Position numbers and translations under genes: made by a program. A stretch of DNA of 64,000 bases from the NCBI GenBank assembly GCA_934271235.1, contig CAKQQT010000003.1:1-64000 (forward strand). Reading direction: 5' to 3'. Every line of letters begins with the position of its first letter. Within the stretch, counting starts at the first letter, position 1. Of the stretch, positions 7,101 to 13,983 are shown piece after piece. The DNA is from an uncultured Clostridia bacterium (GTDB taxonomy: Bacteria; Bacillota; Clostridia; Peptostreptococcales; Anaerovoracaceae). The notes under the pieces were generated by a model, which searched no databases, was not told the origin of the DNA, and saw nothing but the letters and a program-made list of their open reading frames with translations.

Positions 7101-7248
7101 TCCCTGTGAATACTCCGAGAAAGAATACAGGTTTTGCTATTTGCCTTGCAGAAAGTAATATGTACTCCTGCGCTAATGGATTTCCCCAGAACTGCATGCC
7201 AAATTTTATTAAATCTATGGCATGCTCTTCTTTTGTTCTCTTTTCCAT
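7051..7248 (-). CDS. Small phage membrane protein
   Basis: 65 aa, with a GAGGTGAGAG ribosome-binding site just before ATG. An N-terminal charged helix (EKRTKEEHAIDLIKFGMQF) precedes a long hydrophobic C-terminus (PVFFLGVFTGISGTVFGIC) predicted to cross the membrane. It is the first minus-strand gene after the repressor control region and a putative operator lies just upstream. Function unknown. Confidence 0.6.
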   Translation of the reverse strand: MEKRTKEEHAIDLIKFGMQFWGNPLAQEYILLSARQIAKPVFFLGVFTGISGTVFGICLLKILLQ

Positions 7249-7270
7249 CTCTCACCTCTGCATTATTTGT

Positions 7271-7443
7271 AGTAAGAAGTTACGAAAAAATATTGACATC
7301 CTACGTAATTTGTTCTATTATTCAAGTAACCACACTAAACAATAGAACGAACGTAAGATTTTTTATTGCACAACTTCTTGCGACATATTTATATTATCAC
7401 AATTAGTTGCGCTAGTCAACATGTTTTTGCATAACTTCTTACG
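7271..7443. promoter_or_regulatory. Three related putative phage operators
   Basis: A 14-bp motif close to CRYAACTTCTTRCK occurs three times: at 7271-7284 (reverse orientation), 7369-7382 and 7430-7443. The site at 7271 forms the inverted repeat GTAA-GAAG-TTAC. They flank the promoters between the minus-strand small membrane gene and the repressor, the expected layout of repressor/Cro operators. Binding is inferred. Confidence 0.55.
7293..7321 (+). promoter_or_regulatory. Strong sigma-A-type promoter reading toward the repressor
   Basis: TTGACA, 17 bp, TATTAT: near-consensus spacing and boxes. It lies about 145 bp before the repressor start and between operator 1 and operators 2-3. A second candidate, TTGCAC (7366) with TATATT (7390) and an 18-bp spacer, lies nearer the gene. 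Confidence 0.65.
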
Positions 7444-7466
7444 TTTTTTCCAAAAGGAGAATCGCG

Positions 7467-7829
7467 ATGAATGTTTATGAAAGAATTCAGCAACTTTGCA
7501 AGAAAAAGGGAGTGTCCGTTAGACAAATGGAAATAGATAACGGAATGATTAGAGGAAAGGCCGGGAAGTGGAAAACGTACACACCAAAAGCTGACGCTCT
7601 GTTACAGCTTTCTGAATACTTTGGAGTATCTACAGACTATATTCTCACTGGCGTTGATGACGGAATATCCAGAGAACAGCTTCACACTGACCCGGAGATC
7701 ATTGAGATTATTAATGAAGTCGCAAGAATTCCAGAGGCAAAGTTATTCTTATCTGCAATAAAGGATATGCCAAAAGAAGATTTAGAAACAATTACAAGCC
7801 TAGTGAAGAAAATGACGGGTAACCGTTAA
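7467..7829 (+). CDS. XRE-family prophage repressor
   Basis: 120 aa, ribosome-binding site AAAAGGAG. The N-terminal HTH spans residues 5-60 (IQQLCKKKGVSVRQMEIDNG, then LLQLSEYFGVSTDYIL). The C-terminal 55 residues (EIIEIINEVARIPEAK onward) are a short helical dimerisation-type domain, not a LexA-like protease. It is followed by an ImmA-like peptidase gene, matching ICEBs1-type ImmR/ImmA switches in which the peptidase cleaves the repressor on DNA damage (family knowledge). It probably maintains lysogeny through the nearby operators. Confidence 0.82.
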   Translation: MNVYERIQQLCKKKGVSVRQMEIDNGMIRGKAGKWKTYTPKADALLQLSEYFGVSTDYILTGVDDGISREQLHTDPEIIEIINEVARIPEAKLFLSAIKDMPKEDLETITSLVKKMTGNR

Positions 7830-7848
7830 CATAAGAGAGGTGGTATTT

Positions 7849-8091
7849 ATGGAAGAAAGAATAAACATTATGCTAATGAATCTACCGAGTTCTGTTCGAG
7901 GGTTTGTTGTCCAGACGTTCGATGATAGCGGAGAAGCGTTTTACAACGTCTGCATAAACGAGAACAAGTCGGAAGAAGTAAGAGTCCAGACCATGCGGCA
8001 CGAGTTTGCTCATATTGTAAATGGGGATTTTGACAGCGAAGAAGAAGCAAACATTATCGAGGCGCAAAGGGCTAAGGAATTTCCAGTGTAA
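7849..8091 (+). CDS. ImmA/IrrE-type metallopeptidase, short
   Basis: 80 aa from ATG at 7849, with GAGAGGTGG upstream; a GTG at 7840 lies within that site. The zinc motif HEFAH is present near residue 53 within VQTMRHEFAHIVNG, and downstream acidic residues (EEEANIIEAQRAKEF) fit the third ligand region. The family cleaves the cognate XRE repressor. At 80 residues it is shorter than ImmA (about 130) but contains the core. It is 19 nt after the repressor and probably cotranscribed. Confidence 0.75.
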   Translation: MEERINIMLMNLPSSVRGFVVQTFDDSGEAFYNVCINENKSEEVRVQTMRHEFAHIVNGDFDSEEEANIIEAQRAKEFPV

Positions 8092-8103
8092 AAGGAGTAT
8101 GAA

Positions 8104-8640
8104 ATGAAAAAGATTATATCGGCAGTAATGTCTATTTTAGTGACAATAACTTCATTTTCATTTGCGTTTGCATCGCCTAGACTTGAAAGACCTGTGATTG
8201 ATGATATCTGGCACGAAAAAAATAACATAACTTTGACATGGAACGGAATTGATTATGCCGAAGAATACGAAATATACCGTTCTACATCTAAAAATGGATA
8301 CTTCGAGTATTATGTTTCATGCGAAGATGAGTTTTACTCTGACTATGATGTGAAAAGTGGCGTAAGATACTATTACAAGGTAAAAGCTGTATCAGAAGAT
8401 TACAAATCAAGCTATTTAAGCAAATGGCGTTCTCAAAAAATACCAAAGAAAAACACGATAAAAAAAGCGTCAACAAGCATAAATGGAACGACTAACTATG
8501 TTGGACAAACAGTATACATAACGGATACTGGTTCAAAATATCATAGCTATGGATGCCAGTATTTAAGATACAGCTGCTATTCAATAAGCAAGAGCAAAGC
8601 AAAGGCACAAGGATATACTGCTTGCTCAAGATGTTGGTAA
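8104..8640 (+). CDS. Secreted FN3-like protein with a C-terminal Cys motif, carried by the prophage
   Basis: 178 aa, ribosome-binding site AAGGAG. The signal peptide is MKKIISAVMSILVTITSFSF, with likely cleavage near residue 24 after FAFA. Residues about 30-115 resemble a fibronectin type III domain (ITLTWNGIDYAEEYEIYRST, later GVRYYYKVKAV). The C-terminus (GSKYHSYGCQYLR, then AQGYTACSRCW) matches a small Cys/His motif seen at the ends of some secreted nucleases and wall proteins; the metal-site role is inferred. It is expressed with the repressor, so it is a candidate lysogenic-conversion factor. Confidence 0.75.
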   Translation: MKKIISAVMSILVTITSFSFAFASPRLERPVIDDIWHEKNNITLTWNGIDYAEEYEIYRSTSKNGYFEYYVSCEDEFYSDYDVKSGVRYYYKVKAVSEDYKSSYLSKWRSQKIPKKNTIKKASTSINGTTNYVGQTVYITDTGSKYHSYGCQYLRYSCYSISKSKAKAQGYTACSRCW

Positions 8641-8644
8641 AATG

Positions 8645-8677
8645 AAAAATCGCTCCTACTGCAATAGGAGCGATTTT
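8645..8677 (+). terminator. Rho-independent terminator after the secreted-protein gene
   Basis: A perfect stem (AATCGCTCCTA pairing with TAGGAGCGATT, loop of 6) ends in a T run. It begins five bases after the stop at 8640 and separates the repressor unit from the recombinase. Confidence 0.88.
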
Positions 8678-8678
8678 C

Positions 8679-8732
8679 GACGTGCTACATGTGTTCACAT
8701 AGATATATGTTACAAACATATTGTAGCACGTC
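8679..8732 (+). promoter_or_regulatory. 11-bp inverted repeat upstream of the recombinase
   Basis: GACGTGCTACA at 8679-8689 and its exact reverse complement at 8722-8732 flank an AT-rich 32-bp spacer, ending 35 bp before the recombinase ATG. It could be a regulator site, a leader-RNA stem controlling the integrase, or part of an attachment or accessory site. The sequence alone does not decide. Confidence 0.5.
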
Positions 8733-8767
8733 ATTACATTTTTTTCAACTTTATTTTGGGGGAAATT

Positions 8768-10072
8768 ATGAGAGTTGCACTATATGAAAGAGTCAGTTCC
8801 GAAGAACAAGCACTTCACGGTTACTCACTGGAAGCGCAGGATTCTGCTCTAAGGAAGTTTGCCGAGGACAACGGACACATTATCGTTGATGTCTACAAAG
8901 ACGAGGGTATCTCCGCTCACAAGCCTTATACGGCACGTCCAGAATTATTAAGGTTATTAAACGACACGGACAAAATAGACCTTATCCTTTTTGTCAAACT
9001 GGATCGTTGGTTCCGTAACGTACAAGAGTATTACAAGGTACAAGAGATCCTTGATAAAAATCACACCTATTGGCAGGCGATCACGGAAGATTACGAAACC
9101 ATAACAGCAAACGGAAGATTTACCGTCACGGTTATGCTTGCGATCGCACAACAGGAAGCGGAGAAAACAGGCGAAAGAATAAAGTTTGTGTTCAACAGCA
9201 AGCTGCAAAAGAATCAGCCTATAACCGGAAACTATGGTTTTGGGTTTAAGACAATAGAACAAGACGGTTTGAAAACAGTGGTTCATGATGAAAATGAAGC
9301 TGCTGTTTATGATATGTTCGATTATTTCTCTAAGGTGCAGAATGTTTCCTTGCTCAATGACTACATGAAAGAAAAGTACGGTATCATAGCGGCAAATCAA
9401 ACATGGTCAAGAAGATTGAGAAGCGAAAAATATGCCGGTATTGCTCACGGTATCGCAAACTTCTTGCCGCCGTATATCACGATGGAAAAACATTACGAGC
9501 TTTTAGATATTCTGGAAAGCCGAAGAAGCAGACGTTCCCGAAACCGGATTTACCTATTCTCTGGTATTCTCAAGTGTCCGGAATGCGGCGGTACAATGGC
9601 AGGATGCACCTGTATTCAAAATGGAAAAGAATACCCATATTATCGTTGTTCAAAATGTTGGAACAAAGGTGGATGCTCGAACAAAAAAAGCACTTATGAA
9701 AGCGTTGTTGAAAAATTCCTTTTAGAGAATTTAGAAGCACAAGCCAGGGTCCAGATTGAAGAAGAACCGAAAAAAGCGAAATCAACAAAGAGCCTTGAAG
9801 ATCGGTTATCAAGGCTCAACGATATATACCTTATGGGTAATATGGAAAAATCCATATATGAAGAAAAAACAAAAGAAATCAAAGAGAAAATCATCAAAAT
9901 CCAGATGGAAAACAAGAAGCATGGAGAATGTTCCGGAGCGAATAGAATACTCTCTATGGATTTTAAAAATGTCTATGAAACTTTAAGTCGTGACGCTAAA
10001 AAGGTGTTTTGGAGAAATACTCTCGACAAAATTTTAATAGGCGATACTATGTCTTTCACTTTCAGAGGATGA
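8768..10072 (+). CDS. Large serine recombinase (phage integrase)
   Basis: 434 aa from ATG at 8768 with GGGGGAAATT upstream. The longer reading from 8642 would run through the terminator and is rejected. The N-terminal resolvase domain has the catalytic-Ser motif YERVSSEEQ and the FVKLDRWFRN arginine motif. The recombinase domain follows (NYGFGFK onward). A zinc ribbon (LKCPECGGTMAGC, then YRCSKC and GGC) and a coiled coil complete the LSR architecture, a little short for the family. It catalyses attP x attB integration; excision normally also needs a directionality factor. It abuts the right attachment region inside a SASP gene. Confidence 0.93.
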   Translation: MRVALYERVSSEEQALHGYSLEAQDSALRKFAEDNGHIIVDVYKDEGISAHKPYTARPELLRLLNDTDKIDLILFVKLDRWFRNVQEYYKVQEILDKNHTYWQAITEDYETITANGRFTVTVMLAIAQQEAEKTGERIKFVFNSKLQKNQPITGNYGFGFKTIEQDGLKTVVHDENEAAVYDMFDYFSKVQNVSLLNDYMKEKYGIIAANQTWSRRLRSEKYAGIAHGIANFLPPYITMEKHYELLDILESRRSRRSRNRIYLFSGILKCPECGGTMAGCTCIQNGKEYPYYRCSKCWNKGGCSNKKSTYESVVEKFLLENLEAQARVQIEEEPKKAKSTKSLEDRLSRLNDIYLMGNMEKSIYEEKTKEIKEKIIKIQMENKKHGECSGANRILSMDFKNVYETLSRDAKKVFWRNTLDKILIGDTMSFTFRG

Positions 10073-10098
10073 TATATACTTATGTGTCGTGACAGAAC
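10073..10098 (+). other. Putative right attachment junction (attR region)
   Basis: Phage coding ends at 10072 and the SASP reading frame is first recognisable at 10093. An in-frame TGA at 10090-10092 immediately precedes it, so the crossover core should lie in or next to this interval. The core itself cannot be defined without the left junction. Confidence 0.55.
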
Positions 10099-10167
10099 GG
10101 CTACGTCGGCGGTTATATGACTAAGAAATTAGTTGAAATGGCTGAAAAGCAGTTAGCTGGAAAGTAA
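10093..10167 (+). pseudogene. 3' fragment of an alpha/beta-type small acid-soluble spore protein gene
   Basis: The frame reads QNGYVGGYMTKKLVEMAEKQ then LAGK and a stop, 24 residues. This is the conserved C-terminal helix of alpha/beta SASPs (family pattern GxVGGxMxKxLVxxAE). The 5' part of the gene is absent: the recombinase gene ends 20 bp upstream and an in-frame TGA precedes the fragment. SASPs coat spore DNA and protect it against UV and heat. The fragment keeps its own terminator, consistent with a gene split by prophage insertion and restorable by precise excision. Confidence 0.8.
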
Positions 10168-10190
10168 ACAAACAGAATTGGATAAACGGC

Positions 10191-10220
10191 AAAAGTCCCC
10201 GCGATCCCGCAGGGACTTTT
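10191..10220. terminator. Bidirectional terminator between the SASP fragment and recG
   Basis: AAAAGTCCC pairs with GGGACTTTT around an inner GCG/CGC pairing. A-rich and T-rich flanks serve both strands. It lies 24 bp after the SASP stop and 42 bp after the recG stop. Confidence 0.85.
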
Positions 10221-10261
10221 GCTGTGCAGCGCAGATTAAACAGTATATTTCAATTCTTTTC

Positions 10262-12307
10262 TTACAGCCGGAGCTGAATACGTTCGCCGAACATCTTTTG
10301 GATCTTCTGTTTCAGTATCGCATGCTGCGGTGCCGTGAGCGCCGGATCCTGCTCAATGATCTCTTTCGCTGCGAGGCGCACTTTTTCGAGGATATCCGCA
10401 TTTTTGACCAGATCGCTGATGTTCAGCTCCGGCAGGCCGTGCTGGCGCGTACCGAAAATCTCGCCGGGGCCGCGCAGTTTCAGGTCTTCTTCGGCAATGA
10501 CGAAACCGTCTTCCGTGCTGCATAGGATCTCGTTCCGTTTCTGCGCGATCTGACTGTCACTGCCGGAAATCAAAATACAATAGGACTGCTCGCTGCCTCG
10601 TCCGACCCGTCCGCGCAGCTGATGCAGCTGCGCGAGACCGAACCGCTCGCAGTTTTCGATCACCATGACCGTGGCGTTGCTGACATCAATGCCGACCTCA
10701 ATGACAACCGTCGATACCAGCACATCCAGTTCTCCGCGCTGAAACGACTCCATCACAGTGTCCTTTTCCTGCTGCTTCATGGCGCCGTGCACCAGTCCGA
10801 TCCGAAGCCGCGGATAGCGCACGCAGAGTTCCTCGTAAACTTCCTGCGCGGACTTGCAGTCGATGCTTTCGGACTCTTCGATCAGCGGCGCAACGACATA
10901 GGCCTGCCTGCCCTGCTGCACCTGCGCTTCCACAAAGTCATAGATCTTCGGCCGCGCGTCCTGATAGCGCAAAAAGGTCCGGATCGGTTTCCGTCCCGCC
11001 GGAAGCGTGTCGATGACAGAGATGTCAAGATCTCCGTATAAGATCACGGCCAGCGTCCGCGGGATCGGCGTCGCGGTCATGACCAGCACATTGGGATTTT
11101 CGCCTTTGGCGTTGAGGACTTCCCTCTGGTTGACGCCGAAACGATGCTGCTCGTCCGTGACAAACAAGCCGGGGTTTTCGAAGATCACATCCGGCTGCAA
11201 GATCGCATGGGTGCCGATCAGGATGTCGATCTCACCGGCAGCCAGCGCCGCAAGCAGCTCCCCGCGTTCAGCCGCTTTCGTGCTGCTCGACAGCAAAGCG
11301 GTGCGGATGCCGAACGGTGCAAAGGAGCGGCTGAGATTTGCGTAATGCTGTTTCGCCAAAAGTTCGGTAGGCGCCATCATCGCCGCTTGGAATCCGCTCC
11401 GGACCGTCTTGTACATCGCCAGCTGCGCGACGGCGGTCTTACCGGATCCGACATCACCCTGCACCAATCGGTTCATCGGTTTATCGGATTCCAGATCCCG
11501 CTCGATCTCCTGCCAGCTGCGCATCTGCCCGGACGTCAGCTGAAACGGGAACCCGGACAAAAACGGCTGTACATCCGCTTCCTTCGCGCAGCGCACGCCC
11601 TTTTCCGCAGCGGACGCGCCCTGCTTGATATAGAAGAGACCGGTCTGTAAGATCAACAGTTCCTCAAAGATCATCCGATAACGGCTTTCGAGCACCGGAC
11701 GCTCCTCACGCGGAAAATGAATATTCTCGATCGCATAAGCCGGACTGCACAGATGATACGTTTCGACCAGTTCCGAAGGCAGCCATTCCGTGATCTGCCG
11801 GATCGCGTCACGCGCCTGCAGTTCCCATGCGCGCAGATTGTTCTGCGTCAATCCGTCCGTCAGCGGATAGACCGGCAGCAGTCCCCGAACGTCTTTGGGA
11901 TCTCCCAGCTTATGAAATTCCGGATGCGCCATCTGGCGGCGTCCGTTGTTGAGTGTGATCTTTCCGAAAAAAGTCATTTGTTCGCCGGGTTTGAAATAGG
12001 ATTCCAGATATTTTCCGTTAAAAAACAACAGTTCCAGACTTCCGGTGTTATCCTCGATCTGCACCTTGAGCAGCCGCTTGCGGCTGTAGGGGCTTCCGGC
12101 CATCTGCTTGCTCATGACCTGCCCGCTCACCAGCACCTCTCTGCCAAACGGCGCTGCCATGATCGGGATCACCTTTCTGCGGTCTTCATACCTGCGCGGG
12201 AAAAAATGCAGCAGATCGTCGATCGTTTCGATATGCAGTTTTTCGAGCAGCGGCAGCCGTTTTTTGCCGACACCTTTCAGGACGGAAGCGTTATCTTGCA
12301 GGTTCAT
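10262..12307 (-). CDS. recG: ATP-dependent DNA helicase RecG
   Basis: 681 aa, the usual RecG length. The N-terminal wedge/OB domain (residues about 1-250) begins SVLKGVGKKRLPLLEKL. Helicase motifs follow: Walker A GDVGSGKTAVAQ, the DEQHRFGV box, TATPIPRTLA, GLVHGAMKQQEKD, VVIEVGIDVSNA and QLRGRVGRG. It reverses stalled forks and migrates Holliday junctions. Its start overlaps the upstream Asp23-like gene by 17 nt, so the two are cotranscribed. Confidence 0.97.
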   Translation of the reverse strand: MNLQDNASVLKGVGKKRLPLLEKLHIETIDDLLHFFPRRYEDRRKVIPIMAAPFGREVLVSGQVMSKQMAGSPYSRKRLLKVQIEDNTGSLELLFFNGKYLESYFKPGEQMTFFGKITLNNGRRQMAHPEFHKLGDPKDVRGLLPVYPLTDGLTQNNLRAWELQARDAIRQITEWLPSELVETYHLCSPAYAIENIHFPREERPVLESRYRMIFEELLILQTGLFYIKQGASAAEKGVRCAKEADVQPFLSGFPFQLTSGQMRSWQEIERDLESDKPMNRLVQGDVGSGKTAVAQLAMYKTVRSGFQAAMMAPTELLAKQHYANLSRSFAPFGIRTALLSSSTKAAERGELLAALAAGEIDILIGTHAILQPDVIFENPGLFVTDEQHRFGVNQREVLNAKGENPNVLVMTATPIPRTLAVILYGDLDISVIDTLPAGRKPIRTFLRYQDARPKIYDFVEAQVQQGRQAYVVAPLIEESESIDCKSAQEVYEELCVRYPRLRIGLVHGAMKQQEKDTVMESFQRGELDVLVSTVVIEVGIDVSNATVMVIENCERFGLAQLHQLRGRVGRGSEQSYCILISGSDSQIAQKRNEILCSTEDGFVIAEEDLKLRGPGEIFGTRQHGLPELNISDLVKNADILEKVRLAAKEIIEQDPALTAPQHAILKQKIQKMFGERIQLRL

Positions 12308-12758
12308 AATCTCTGATTACCTCAATGTTTCTTTCCGCGATCTTTTTGGACTTGATGCCGACGATCCGCAAAACCAGATGCCCGCCCTTATCCGGCAGCA
12401 TCTGCGAAAGCTGTACTGCCAGATCGTCTAAGATCACATCGGTCACTTTTTGGATGCTGGCGCCGAATGTGATGATGATATAGAATTCCATGCAGTAGCG
12501 CGTCGTTTCTTCATAGAATTTCAGATTGGCTGCCGCTTCACCTGTGGAGATCTTTTGGTTCATGCCGCCAAGCGGCTTTCCTTTTTCGGACGCCAAGATC
12601 GCTTTGCCGTCCGTTCGCGCAAGCGCACGCAGAAGTATTTTGGCGAACACGCCGTCATTCAGCTTGATATTGCCCAGTGCATCGTCTCGTTCCACTGCCA
12701 TCTCTGTCCTCACTTTCTCGCCGGATAAATCCCGGTACCCAACACAGATTTCTTTCAT
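12291..12758 (-). CDS. Asp23/Gls24-family-like protein (YloU-type)
   Basis: About 155 aa. The central segment (LGNIKLNDGVFAKILLRALA) and the C-terminal YCMEFYIIITFGASIQKV, then LRIVGIKSKK, follow the Asp23/DUF322 pattern. Bacillus YloU lies in the same neighbourhood, between rpmB and recG, normally with a DAK-domain gene (yloV) next to it, which is missing here. ATG at 12758 is preferred to a GTG at 12779; the ribosome-binding site is weak and ATG further in is possible. Role unknown, perhaps envelope-stress linked. Confidence 0.65.
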   Translation of the reverse strand: MKEICVGYRDLSGEKVRTEMAVERDDALGNIKLNDGVFAKILLRALARTDGKAILASEKGKPLGGMNQKISTGEAAANLKFYEETTRYCMEFYIIITFGASIQKVTDVILDDLAVQLSQMLPDKGGHLVLRIVGIKSKKIAERNIEVIRDYEPAR

Positions 12759-12822
12759 TATCTTACCACATTCACGCACAAATTCCTACTATATTTCATA
12801 AGATACTGTGAGGTGCTGATTT

Positions 12823-13011
12823 ATGGGTATGAACAACAACTGCCGCAAGAAGAAATGTTTTCATATATGTCAGGAGACCAAGGATATCGGCTTTGTGCTT
12901 CTGGTCTTCGGCGCAGTCACGATCTGCGCGTTTTTCCTCCCGCCAAAAGCCTGGCTGATCCTCCTTGGGGTCATCCTGATCCTCTGCGGATGTGTTCTGA
13001 TGAAACGCTGA
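12823..13011 (+). CDS. Small integral membrane protein (62 aa)
   Basis: GAGGTG ribosome-binding site 7 nt upstream. A basic, Cys-containing N-terminus (NNNCRKKKCFHIC) is followed by two hydrophobic stretches (GFVLLVFGAVTICAFFL and WLILLGVILILCGCVL) predicting a helical hairpin. It is transcribed opposite to its neighbours. No family recognised. Confidence 0.65.
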   Translation: MGMNNNCRKKKCFHICQETKDIGFVLLVFGAVTICAFFLPPKAWLILLGVILILCGCVLMKR

Positions 13012-13061
13012 AACACAAAAGCTGCCGCCGCTTCTTTCTGTGCGCGGGGACAGCTCCACGA

Positions 13062-13097
13062 AAAAAAAGAGCTGTCAGAATGACAGCTCTCGTTTGT
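13062..13097 (-). terminator. rpmB terminator
   Basis: A 9-bp perfect stem (GAGCTGTCA with TGACAGCTC, GAA loop) is followed on the minus strand by eight T's. It starts 18 bp past the rpmB stop. Confidence 0.9.
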
Positions 13098-13106
13098 TTC
13101 CTTTGA

Positions 13107-13301
13107 TTAAAGGGCACGGTTTACTTTGTTGGATCTGATGCATCTTGTGCATACGTTCGCTCTTCTGACTGTACCGTTTTCGTCAGCGATTCTTACAGAC
13201 TGAATGTTCGCGTTCCATTTTCTTCTTGTACGTCTTACGGAGTGAGAAACGTTGTTTCCGGACACCTGTCCTTTTCCGCAAATTTCACATTTTCTTGACA
13301 T
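13107..13301 (-). CDS. rpmB: 50S ribosomal protein L28
   Basis: 64 aa, typical length. [20 protein letters not shown] and the later CTRC give the four-Cys zinc version of L28. [15 protein letters not shown] is the rRNA-binding core. A single-gene unit with its own promoter and terminator. Confidence 0.97.
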   Translation of the reverse strand: MSRKCEICGKGQVSGNNVSHSVRRTRRKWNANIQSVRIADENGTVRRANVCTRCIRSNKVNRAL

Positions 13302-13376
13302 CTACCGCACCTCCTTTAGTATATTTAAGCCGTAGCATTTTTTCAATTTTGCTTTGTCCGCACTCGAACATTTGAT

Positions 13377-13405
13377 ATTATACCATAGCTTTCGCATGCT
13401 TTCAA
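13377..13405 (-). promoter_or_regulatory. rpmB promoter
   Basis: On the minus strand TTGAAA (13405-13400), a 17-bp spacer, then a perfect TATAAT (13382-13377), 76 bp before the rpmB start. A strong vegetative promoter as expected for a ribosomal protein. Confidence 0.8.
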
Positions 13406-13443
13406 GCAGAATTTTCTTGTTTTTCAGAGTTTTTCACATATTT

Positions 13444-13983
13444 TCACAGATATTTTTCCGCAAGCGTTAATTTTCCGCTCTCGCGCGTCCGGTTCATGTC
13501 GATCACGCGCTGGTTGCGGCTGCCGCGGAACAGCAGGCTCAGGTCACGCTGTTCCAGAACGAAACGCCCGTCGATCAAAAGATCGGTAAGTTCCAGCAGT
13601 TTTCGCACAGCCGGACGGCTTTCGCCGAGCTTCTGCAGTTCTTCATAAGTATAGCCGGTATAGATGATTAGGTTGAGCCCGCGTTCTTTAATAGCCTCCG
13701 CCAGATTATAAAAGGCCTCCGGCTGGCTCATCGGCTCTCCGCCGCTGAACGTCACGCCGTCCAAAAGCGGGTTCTGATCGATCGCCGCCAGGATCTTTTC
13801 CAGACTGCAGTCGGTCCCTCCTTGGAAATCATGCGTCGCCGGATTATGGCAGCCCGGGCAGCCGTGCGGACAGCCCTGCGCGAATACCACGAACCGCAGA
13901 CCCGGTCCGTCGACGATCGACTCCCGGATCACGCCTGCCATACGGATCGTGTTATAACTGCTCAAATCCTGTTGACACATCAT
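13444..13983 (-). CDS. nrdG: Anaerobic ribonucleotide reductase activating protein
   Basis: 179 aa radical SAM enzyme. The cluster motif QGCPHGCPGCHNP supplies the CxxxCxxC ligands; the SAM-binding TFSGGEPM follows. It generates the glycyl radical on NrdD using a 4Fe-4S cluster and SAM. It overlaps the 3' end of nrdD by 32 nt, so the two are cotranscribed. Starts at 13983 and 13980 are both ATG; the first sits at good distance from AGGGTG. Confidence 0.96.
   Translation of the reverse strand: MMCQQDLSSYNTIRMAGVIRESIVDGPGLRFVVFAQGCPHGCPGCHNPATHDFQGGTDCSLEKILAAIDQNPLLDGVTFSGGEPMSQPEAFYNLAEAIKERGLNLIIYTGYTYEELQKLGESRPAVRKLLELTDLLIDGRFVLEQRDLSLLFRGSRNQRVIDMNRTRESGKLTLAEKYL

Larger units (their letters stand above)
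1..10092. mobile_element. Right-hand portion of a prophage integrated in a spore-protein gene
   Basis: Phage-type replication and recombination genes run on the minus strand from about 6750 to the window start. A lysogeny module (repressor, ImmA-like peptidase, large serine recombinase) runs on the plus strand to 10072. Chromosomal sequence, the 3' end of a SASP gene and then recG, begins about 20 bp after the recombinase stop. Packaging and structural genes, and the left attachment site, would lie to the left, outside the window. The exact right boundary cannot be fixed without the left junction. Confidence 0.85.

Noticed and set aside
7106..7406. Plus-strand ORFs of 79 and 90 aa in the phage switch region
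   Set aside because: They overlap the operators and promoters and run antisense to the small membrane gene.
8642..8767. N-terminal extension of the serine recombinase
   Set aside because: It would translate through the terminator hairpin and inverted repeat; ATG at 8768 has GGGGGAAATT and begins with the resolvase motif.
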